A stretch of 6,798 nt of DNA. Origin: Spirochaetaceae bacterium (GTDB lineage Bacteria > Spirochaetota > Spirochaetia > Treponematales > Breznakiellaceae). The position numbers were made by a program, and so were the translations under genes. The stretch is from NCBI GenBank assembly GCA_031290405.1, contig JAITNO010000031.1, forward strand, positions 1-6,798, written 5' to 3'. Shown here one piece after another: positions 1 to 4,609 of this stretch; positions within the stretch are counted from its first letter, which is position 1; every line of letters begins with the position of its first letter. Under the pieces are notes generated by a model. That model was not told the DNA's origin. It did not search any database and was given only the letters and a program-made list of their open reading frames with translations.

Positions 1-177
1 TATAATCGCGTTCGTACGTTCGTACGTTCGTACGTTCGTACGTTCGTACGTTCGTACGTTCGTACGTTCGTACGTTCGTACGTTCGTACGTTCGTACGTT
101 CGTACGTTCGTACGGCCCCTCGCGCGCGCGCGCGAAGAGTCAATAGCTAGGGTCTTACGGTCTCTGTTTATCGTCAT
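1..177 (-). CDS. Partial reading frame across the repeats (possible phase-variable gene start)
   Basis: Read on the - strand, an ATG at 177-175 opens 59 codons with no stop before the window edge. The product would start MTINRDRKTLAIDSS, continue with an Arg/Ala stretch from (CG)7, give four copies of RTNVRTYE from the octamer array, and then RTNAII. The ATG is 6 nt past the -10 box of a near-consensus promoter, so a transcript would begin at about the A of the ATG and be leaderless. No Shine-Dalgarno sequence is visible. I recognise no domain; the body of the gene, if there is one, lies to the left of the window. A non-coding transcript is equally possible, because low-complexity DNA without stops stays open by chance. 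Coding status is an inference from the promoter, the ATG and the open frame together. Confidence 0.3.
   Translation of the reverse strand, partial: MTINRDRKTLAIDSSRARARGRTNVRTYERTNVRTYERTNVRTYERTNVRTYERTNAII
11..114. repeat. Octanucleotide tandem repeat (TTCGTACG)13
   Basis: Thirteen perfect head-to-tail copies of TTCGTACG (CGTACGAA on the other strand), 104 bp in all, with no mismatch. Each unit contains the palindrome CGTACG. The unit length is not a multiple of 3, so any reading frame crossing the array cycles through the same eight codons: RTNVRTYE on the - strand and FVRSYVRT on the + strand. No stop codon occurs in any of the six frames. Perfect copies imply recent expansion or ongoing slipped-strand change. 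It lies 70 bp downstream of a strong leftward promoter, inside the partial reading frame described separately. Confidence 0.99.
121..134. repeat. Dinucleotide repeat (CG)7
   Basis: Seven perfect CG dinucleotides lie 6 bp from the octamer array. Alternating CG of this length is the classic Z-DNA-forming sequence and is also prone to slippage. In the leftward reading frame it encodes part of an Arg-Ala run, so a 2-bp change would also shift that frame. Confidence 0.95.
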
Positions 178-183
178 GGTTTC

Positions 184-212
184 ATTATCGCATGGGTTTT
201 CGGTTCTGTCAA
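184..212 (-). promoter_or_regulatory. Near-consensus sigma-70 promoter firing leftward
   Basis: On the - strand, a perfect -35 box TTGACA (212-207) is followed by an exactly 17-nt spacer and GATAAT (189-184), five of six matches to TATAAT. A TG one base upstream of the -10 makes it an extended -10. The predicted transcription start is at about 177-178. It is the best promoter in the window and points away from ptsI, into the (CG)7 and octamer repeats. It therefore serves either a gene beyond the left edge or a non-coding RNA. Confidence 0.7.
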
Positions 213-225
213 GAGTCCTTGTGAA

Positions 226-299
226 GGGGGGGCGTTGCGGGGGGGCGCGCCCTCCCGCTGGGGGGGTAGCGCGCAACGAAGTGCGCGCGTAGGGGGGGG
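226..299 (+). other. Four poly-G runs, G-quadruplex candidate
   Basis: This stretch without a gene holds G7 (226-232), G7 (239-245), G7 (260-266) and G8 (292-299). The first two runs, separated by CGTTGC, satisfy the four-GGG-tract quadruplex pattern with loops of 1, 6 and 1. The inverted arms GCGCGC at 270-291 surround a short AT-containing loop. I see no coding potential. The runs lie on the ptsI sense strand, so they would be in its leader only if transcription begins far upstream. Confidence 0.6.
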
Positions 300-328
300 C
301 TCCCCCCTCCTCCTCTCTTCTCTTCTCT
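291..328 (+). other. G8-CT-C6 hairpin running into a pyrimidine tract
   Basis: G8 (292-299) is followed directly by CT and C6 (302-307), able to pair as a 6-bp all-GC hairpin. From 300 to 328 every base is C or T (29 nt), ending in an irregular TCTTCTCTTCTCT. Such strand-asymmetric tracts can adopt triplex structures. A similar G-run plus CTCCCC arrangement occurs on the - strand upstream of mltD (6678-6659). Confidence 0.6.
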
Positions 329-338
329 GTGAAAGCAA

Positions 339-438
339 AGCCGAAGGCTGGGGAACGCCGCTCGCGGCTCCAAGGCGTAGCGCTGGGGGCTTAGCCCCGT
401 AGGGCGCAAAAAGCGCCTGTGGCGCTGGCGCTGGCGCC
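339..438 (+). other. Cluster of small hairpins upstream of ptsI
   Basis: Consecutive short palindromes are visible: AGCC-GAA-GGCT (339-349); GCCG-CTCG-CGGC (357-368); GGGGC-TTA-GCCCC (386-398); GGCGC-AAAAA-GCGCC (403-417); and AGCGCC-TGT-GGCGCT (412-426). The last two share 412-417 and cannot form together. They are followed by GGCGCT GGCGCT GGCGCC (421-438), a hexamer repeat that could pair with the upstream arms in several registers. No U-tract follows, so these are not standard terminators. They look like GC-rich palindrome clusters or a structured leader. No gene is seen here. Confidence 0.6.
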
Positions 439-467
439 TTGCCCAATTTGGGCAAACGGGGTAGGGT
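439..467 (+). promoter_or_regulatory. Weak candidate ptsI promoter with overlapping 17-bp palindrome
   Basis: TTGCCC (439-444, four of six -35 matches), a 17-nt spacer and TAGGGT (462-467, three of six -10 matches) lie just upstream of the ptsI ATG. The -35 is one arm of a perfect interrupted palindrome, TTGCCCA-ATT-TGGGCAA (439-455), the form expected of an operator for a dimeric regulator. Transcription from here would give a leader of only a few nucleotides. The promoter call is weak, but the palindrome itself is certain. AGGG at 463-466, 12 nt before the ATG, is the only Shine-Dalgarno-like sequence. Confidence 0.35.
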
Positions 468-478
468 GTCGGCACAGT

Positions 479-2221
479 ATGAAAAAGATTTTTGGTGTTG
501 CCGCGTCAAGCGGCATTGCGATAGGCAAGGCGTGGGTTTTTGCACAGGACGCGCCGGAGGCGCCTTGTTACGCGATTGAAGCGGCGGCGGTGGACGGGGA
601 GCGGCGGCGTTTCGAGGCGGCGGCGGAGGCTGTGGGGCTGAAGTTGCGCGCTCGTCTGGCGGCCTCCGAGCAAGAGGGGAACGGGGAAGAGGCGGACATT
701 CTGAAGATGCGTCTTTTGATGGTCGAGGATGTTGACTTGAAGGAGAGGGTGCTGTCCGGCCTCCAGAAAGAGCTTAAAAATGTTGAATGCGTGCTCTGCG
801 CGGTTGCAGGCGAGATGGCCGAGCGGCTGCTTGCCGTCGAGGATGCGTATCTGCGGGAGCGGGCTGCGGACATTTCGGACGTTGCGGCTGAGTTGACGAA
901 TGCGCTGCTTGGGACGGGGGGGTCGCCGCTGGAAAAGCTCGACGAAGAGGTGATTGTCGTGGCCCGCGATATGCTGCCTTCGGATGCGCTTGCGATGGAT
1001 AAACGCATGGTGAAGGCTCTGGCGACGGACTCCGGCAGCCGCACCTCCCACACGGCCATCCTGATGCGCTCCTTCGAGATTCCCGCGGTGCTGGGGCTTT
1101 CCAACGCGACGGCGTTGATTCGCGACGGCGATGTTTTAATCGTAAACGGCGATTCAGGCAGGGTGATCGTCAATCCCGACGCCGCCGAGCTGGAAGGGCA
1201 CCGGCGGGCCATCGACGAAAACGAACGGGTAAAGGCCGAAGACCGCGCGCTCTCCAGCCTGGCAGCCCGGACGGCCGATGGGGAGCGCATCGCCCTGTGC
1301 GCCAACATCGAGCTGCCGGAGGACGCCGGCAAGGCCCTGAGCCACGGGGCGGAGGGCGTCGGCCTCTTCCGCACGGAGTTTCTCTTTATGAGCGCGGGAG
1401 GGGCGGCCGACGAGGAGATGCAGGTTAACGCGTACCGCGCGCTTGTCCGGGGCATGGGGGCCAAGCCCGTGAGGATCCGCACCTGCGACATGGGCGGCGA
1501 CAAGATGCTGCCTGCCCTCTCCCTTAAAGAAGAGAAAAACCCTCTCTTAGGCTGGCGCGCGATACGGGTAAGCCTTGCCATGCCGGAGCTGTTCAAGGTC
1601 CAGCTTCGCGCGATACTGCGCGCGGCCGCAGGCGGGAACGCCGAGATCATGTTTCCCCTCGTATCCGGCGTCGAGGAGCTTGACGCCGCGCTCGCCACCC
1701 TGTCCGAGGCGCGCGCCGAGTGCCGGCAGAAGGGCCAGGCCGTGCCCGACGACGTAAAGGTCGGCGTGATGATCGAAGTCCCGTCGGCGGCGTTAATCGC
1801 CGACATCCTCGCCGAAAAGGTGGATTTCTTTTCGATAGGCACCAACGACCTGATACAATACGCCCTCGCCGTCGACCGCGGCAACGAAAAGGTCAACTAC
1901 CTTGCCCGCCCCACCCATCCGGCCATCCTCCGCCTGATTAAAATGACCGTTGACGCGGCGCACCGGGCCGGCAAGAAAGCGGCGATGTGCGGCGAGCTGG
2001 CGGGCGTCCCCCTCTACACGCCGCTCCTCTTAGGCCTCGGCCTCGACGAGCTGAGCATGGCGCCCGCCGCCATCCCGCGCGTCAAGCGCGTTGTGCGCGC
2101 CTGCAAAAGCGCCGACTGCCGCGCCCTGGCAGCGCGCGCCCTCAAATGCGGCAGCGGCCAAGAAGTCGCCGCCCTCCTGGACATTTTTACGGCGCAGGCA
2201 GGGGTGGGCGGTTCCTCATAG
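479..2221 (+). CDS. ptsI: PTS enzyme I (phosphoenolpyruvate-protein phosphotransferase)
   Basis: This cytosolic enzyme takes phosphate from PEP onto a histidine and passes it to HPr. The product has 580 residues, close to the 575 of E. coli EI. The N-terminal part (about 1-145) holds the HPr-binding helical insert. The phosphohistidine is H191 in GSRTSHTAILMRS. The C-terminal PEP-binding barrel shows GVGLFRTEFLF (R298), RTCDMGGDK (R334), NPLLGWRAIR, the metal ligand E433 in MIEVP, FFSIGTNDLIQY (N456, D457), AVDRG (R467) and the acid-base C504 in MCGELAG. All expected catalytic residues are present. There is no N-terminal GAF domain, so it is classical EI rather than nitrogen-PTS EI. I chose the ATG at 479 because MKKIFGVAASSG matches the family start. 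A GTG at 419 in the same frame would add a low-complexity ALALAP leader over hairpins. No ptsH or permease is in view. A G7 tract lies in the coding sequence (916-922). Confidence 0.97.
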   Translation: MKKIFGVAASSGIAIGKAWVFAQDAPEAPCYAIEAAAVDGERRRFEAAAEAVGLKLRARLAASEQEGNGEEADILKMRLLMVEDVDLKERVLSGLQKELKNVECVLCAVAGEMAERLLAVEDAYLRERAADISDVAAELTNALLGTGGSPLEKLDEEVIVVARDMLPSDALAMDKRMVKALATDSGSRTSHTAILMRSFEIPAVLGLSNATALIRDGDVLIVNGDSGRVIVNPDAAELEGHRRAIDENERVKAEDRALSSLAARTADGERIALCANIELPEDAGKALSHGAEGVGLFRTEFLFMSAGGAADEEMQVNAYRALVRGMGAKPVRIRTCDMGGDKMLPALSLKEEKNPLLGWRAIRVSLAMPELFKVQLRAILRAAAGGNAEIMFPLVSGVEELDAALATLSEARAECRQKGQAVPDDVKVGVMIEVPSAALIADILAEKVDFFSIGTNDLIQYALAVDRGNEKVNYLARPTHPAILRLIKMTVDAAHRAGKKAAMCGELAGVPLYTPLLLGLGLDELSMAPAAIPRVKRVVRACKSADCRALAARALKCGSGQEVAALLDIFTAQAGVGGSS

Positions 2222-2278
2222 CCCAAGAGGGGGCCGTTGGCGACAGACGCGGGGGCGGAGCTTGTCAAGACCTGCGGC

Positions 2279-2297
2279 GGCCCTAAGCTTCAGGGCC
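2279..2297 (+). other. Hairpin between ptsI and nth
   Basis: GGCCCT (2279-2284) and AGGGCC (2292-2297) form a perfect 6-bp GC-rich stem around AAGCTTC. No T-run follows, so it does not meet the pattern of an intrinsic terminator. It may attenuate read-through or protect the ptsI mRNA end. A weak promoter-like pair, TTGTCA (2262-2267) and TAAGCT (2284-2289) with 16-bp spacing, overlaps it. Confidence 0.4.
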
Positions 2298-2322
2298 ACT
2301 GGAACACGGCGCCCGTCAACGC

Positions 2323-2333
2323 TAGACTGGAGG
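2323..2333 (+). promoter_or_regulatory. nth start signals: TAGACT and GGAGG very close to the ATG
   Basis: GGAGG (2329-2333) is a strong Shine-Dalgarno sequence but ends only 1 nt before the nth ATG, closer than the usual 5-9 nt. TAGACT (2323-2328) ends 6 nt before the ATG, where a -10 box for a leaderless transcript would sit, but the matching -35 position (TGGAAC, 2300-2305) is poor. The in-frame TAG at 2323-2325 rules out any start further upstream, and no alternative ATG, GTG or TTG lies in the first 30 or so codons. Confidence 0.35.
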
Positions 2334-2334
2334 C

Positions 2335-3000
2335 ATGAACGAAAAAAACAGCGCGTGGGACGACATCGCGTCAGCGCTTAAAACATGGCGGCAGGGGCTT
2401 GGCGACCCATCGGTTACCACCATTGCCGAAAAATACTCCCACGACCCGTGGGCCGTGCTTGCGTCGACCATTTTGAGCCTGCGGACAAAAGACGAGGTTA
2501 CGCTCCGCGCGTCCGCCGCCCTGCTCAAAAGGGCCCCCTCCCCCGCCGCCCTGCTTAAGCTGGACGCGCAGGAGATTCAAGACCTCATCTTTCCGGTTGG
2601 GTTTTACCGGACGAAGACGCGCAATTTGCGGGACATGGCGACAATCATCATTGAAAGGCATCACGGCGCCGTGCCGGATGATTTCGACGCGCTTTTGGAA
2701 CTGCCGGGCGTGGGACGGAAGACGGCCAACCTCGTCTTCATCGAAGCGTTTGACAAGGACGGCGTATGCGTCGACACGCACGTTCACCGCATCTGCAACC
2801 GCGCCGGCTGGGTTCAAACAAAGACGCCCGACCGCACTGAGGAGCGTCTGCGAGAGGTCCTGCCCAGACGGCACTGGAAGGAACTCAACGCGTTGCTGGT
2901 GATGTTCGGCCAGCGGGTGTGCCGCCCCATCAATCCTTTTTGCTCAAAATGCCCGATTAAGGGATTTTGCGCCGGCGTAAATGTCGTCAAATCCCGTTAG
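2335..3000 (+). CDS. nth: Endonuclease III (DNA glycosylase/AP lyase)
   Basis: Base-excision repair enzyme that removes oxidised pyrimidines and nicks the resulting abasic site. The product has 221 residues against 211 in E. coli Nth. The helix-hairpin-helix reads LPGVGRKTANLV (about 123-134) with the catalytic lysine K129. The catalytic aspartate is D147 in VDTHVHRICNR. The [4Fe-4S] ligands C196, C203, C206 and C212 have the exact C-x6-C-x2-C-x5-C spacing. At the position of the E. coli SAQATD loop, where Gln41 wedges into DNA, this protein has SLRTKDE, a variant I associate with another Nth subgroup. The start is fixed by an in-frame stop just upstream. It follows ptsI by 113 bp on the same strand; co-transcription is possible but not shown. 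Confidence 0.96.
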   Translation: MNEKNSAWDDIASALKTWRQGLGDPSVTTIAEKYSHDPWAVLASTILSLRTKDEVTLRASAALLKRAPSPAALLKLDAQEIQDLIFPVGFYRTKTRNLRDMATIIIERHHGAVPDDFDALLELPGVGRKTANLVFIEAFDKDGVCVDTHVHRICNRAGWVQTKTPDRTEERLREVLPRRHWKELNALLVMFGQRVCRPINPFCSKCPIKGFCAGVNVVKSR

Positions 3001-3015
3001 AAACCCAGAGAAAAC

Positions 3016-3024
3016 GGGGGGGGG
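3016..3024 (+). repeat. G9 homopolymer between nth and the toxin-like frame
   Basis: A run of nine G lies 15 bp after the nth stop codon. It is one of several long G-runs at gene boundaries in this window. There is no adjoining C-run here, so no hairpin. The rest of 3001-3090 shows no terminator. A GGAGG at 3049-3053 is followed 12 nt later by an ATG (3066) that opens only a 23-codon frame. Confidence 0.9.
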
Positions 3025-3090
3025 TGAACGCACCACAGGACGGACGGCGGAGGCATTGAAAAAAGATGCGCGATAGGGTATGTCTATTCT

Positions 3091-3297
3091 ATGAAAATAC
3101 TGTGGGACAGCGACAAAAACAAAAAACTCATGGTTGAACGAGGCCTGTCGTTTGATGAGTTTGAGCAATCCATAGAAGACGGCGCCGACTCCTTTATCCC
3201 GGTGAGCGGCGCCGAACAGGACGAGATCGAGTCGATTATCGCCACCGTCAATAAAACGCGGAACGCCGCTATCCGCCTGTCCATGCGCGTCTCTTAA
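3091..3297 (+). CDS. Hybrid remnant of a BrnT-type toxin and its antitoxin
   Basis: A 68-residue reading frame. Residues 1-25 (MKILWDSDKNKKLMVERGLSF and onward) match the start of BrnT-type toxins: an early W-D, K-N, then R-G-[IL]-S-F followed by acidic residues. The rest of the BrnT ribonuclease fold is missing. Residues from about 30 (DGADSFIPVSGAEQDEIESI) to NKTRNAAIRLSMRVS instead resemble the partner ribbon-helix-helix antitoxin, in which a D/E-x-IPV stretch leads to the [IN]-IR-[LI]-S strand that contacts DNA. The helices after that strand are absent. The simplest reading is an internal deletion joining toxin start to antitoxin middle, plus loss of the antitoxin end against pdp. An active toxin is very unlikely. 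The TAA stop shares TTAA with the opposing pdp stop. No good Shine-Dalgarno sequence is seen. The family assignment is from memory of motifs; it could instead be an unrelated small protein. Confidence 0.55.
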   Translation: MKILWDSDKNKKLMVERGLSFDEFEQSIEDGADSFIPVSGAEQDEIESIIATVNKTRNAAIRLSMRVS

Positions 3298-4598
3298 AAA
3301 ATACGGTCCAGCACGAGGGGGATGGCGGGCGGCGGCGCGGCGCCGTAACAATACGCGCCGGCGAGTTCCGCCTCCGCTGCGGCGAAGAGGGCGCCGTTTG
3401 TGGCGTAAAGACGGGCGATGGGCTGCCCCGCCACAACCTTGTCGCCGGTTTTTGCCTCCAGCATGATGCCGGCGCAGTAATCAAGCCGGTCGTCTTTTAC
3501 ACGCCGCCCCGCGCCAAGCAGCATGGACGCGACGCCGCAACGTTCGGCGTCTATGTGGACGATGCAGCCCGTCTGCGCGGCGCGCACCGTCTTTTCAAGC
3601 GGAGCGCCAACGAGTTTGGCCGTATCGTCGATTGCCGAAACGTCGCCCCCCTGCGCTTCAACCATCTGTCGGAACTTTTGGAAGCCGCTGCCGTCGGCAA
3701 TCGCCCGCCGCGCCCTTTCCTCGCACACCGACGCCGGGCCCATCCCGGCAAGGTGAAGCATCGCGCCCGAGAGCAGGACGCAGATCTCCGTCAAGTCGGC
3801 CGGGCCCCTGCCTTGCAGCGTCTCCACCGCCTCGCGGACTTCCAGCGCGTTGCCTATCGCACATCCCAGCGGCACATCCATGTCCGTGATGAACGCCGCC
3901 ATCTTCCGCCCCTCAGCGCGGCCAATGTCGATCATCAGACGAGAGAGCTCCCTCGCCTCTTCCACCGTCTTCATAAACGCGCCGGATCCGCACTTTACGT
4001 CCAGCACAATCGCGTCCGCGCCGGACGCAAGCTTCTTCGACATCACGCTCGAAGCCACAAGCGGCAGCGAGGCAACCGTCGCGGTAACGTCGCGGAGCGC
4101 GTAGATCTTTTTATCGGCGGGGGCGATGTTCCCCGTCGCACCCAGAATGGCCGCCCCGACGCAGTTGACAATCGCAAAGAATTCCCCGCTTTCCATCGTC
4201 GTCCTAAAGCCCGGAATCGCCTCCAGCTTGTCTATCGTGCCGCCGGTGTGCCCCAGCCCCCGCCCCGACATCTTGGCAACCTTCCCACCGCAGGCGGCGA
4301 CAAGCGGAGAAAGTATCAGCGTCGTCTTGTCCCCCACGCCGCCCGTCGAATGCTTGTCCACCTTGACGCCCTCAATCGCCCCCAGATCGATCATGTCCCC
4401 CGAACGCGCCATCGCGCGCGTCAGCATCACCGTTTCTTCGCGGCTCATCCCCTTAAAATAAATCGCCATCAAAAGCGCCGCCGCCTGATAATCGGGGACG
4501 CTCCCGTTCGTGTAGGAGCCCACAAACTCCGCGATCTCCGCTTCGTCGAGCGCCGCCCCGCGCTGTTTCTTTTCGATAATCTCGATCATTGTCGCCAT
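3294..4598 (-). CDS. pdp: Pyrimidine-nucleoside phosphorylase
   Basis: Cytosolic salvage enzyme that splits uridine or thymidine with phosphate into the base and (deoxy)ribose-1-phosphate. Its 434 residues match the 433 of the B. subtilis enzyme along the whole length. Visible motifs are KHSTGGVGDKTT (82-93, phosphate binding), the family signature SGRGLGHTGGTIDKLE (111-126), and the pyrimidine-binding residues Y166, R169, S184 and K188 in YALRDVTAT and ASSVMSKK. The C-terminal hammerhead domain includes MLLGAGRRVKDD (359-370) and EAKTGDKV (381-388). The ATG at 4598 has AAGGAG 5 nt upstream; a second ATG at codon 4 is possible. It is last in the mltD-rsmG-pdp cassette, 9 nt after rsmG, and its stop overlaps the end of the converging toxin-like frame. 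The symbol deoA is also used for this family; the Bacillus-like sequence favours broad pyrimidine specificity over strict thymidine phosphorylase. Confidence 0.96.
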   Translation of the reverse strand: MATMIEIIEKKQRGAALDEAEIAEFVGSYTNGSVPDYQAAALLMAIYFKGMSREETVMLTRAMARSGDMIDLGAIEGVKVDKHSTGGVGDKTTLILSPLVAACGGKVAKMSGRGLGHTGGTIDKLEAIPGFRTTMESGEFFAIVNCVGAAILGATGNIAPADKKIYALRDVTATVASLPLVASSVMSKKLASGADAIVLDVKCGSGAFMKTVEEARELSRLMIDIGRAEGRKMAAFITDMDVPLGCAIGNALEVREAVETLQGRGPADLTEICVLLSGAMLHLAGMGPASVCEERARRAIADGSGFQKFRQMVEAQGGDVSAIDDTAKLVGAPLEKTVRAAQTGCIVHIDAERCGVASMLLGAGRRVKDDRLDYCAGIMLEAKTGDKVVAGQPIARLYATNGALFAAAEAELAGAYCYGAAPPPAIPLVLDRIF

Positions 4599-4603
4599 AA
4601 GCT

Positions 4604-4609
4604 CTCCTT
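4604..4609 (-). promoter_or_regulatory. pdp ribosome binding site overlapping the rsmG stop
   Basis: On the - strand TAAGGAG combines the rsmG stop codon TAA (4610-4608) with a near-perfect Shine-Dalgarno AAGGAG (4609-4604), 5 nt before the pdp ATG. A ribosome finishing rsmG would stop on the pdp initiation site, so pdp translation is probably coupled to rsmG. Confidence 0.85.

Noticed and set aside
1..6. TATAAT as the -10 of a rightward promoter
   Set aside because: A perfect hexamer, but any -35 would lie outside the window, so it cannot be judged.
11..114. CRISPR array
   Set aside because: The units are 8 bp and contiguous, with no spacers.
419..478. Upstream GTG start for ptsI adding 20 residues
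   Set aside because: The extension is low-complexity (ALALAP from the GGCGCT repeat), covers hairpins and the candidate promoter, and the family consistently begins at MKK-type starts equivalent to 479.
568..1896. 442-codon open frame on the - strand
   Set aside because: It is Ser/Arg-rich and antisense to ptsI, whose motifs are unmistakable; long antisense frames are common in GC-rich genes.
2279..2297. Intrinsic terminator after ptsI
   Set aside because: Good stem but no following T-run, and the stem is short.
148..3079. TAGGGT at 148, 462 and 3074 as a shared -10 or start-site motif
   Set aside because: The ptsI and toxin-like copies share an 11-nt distance to ATG, but -35 boxes are poor or missing, so chance is the better explanation.
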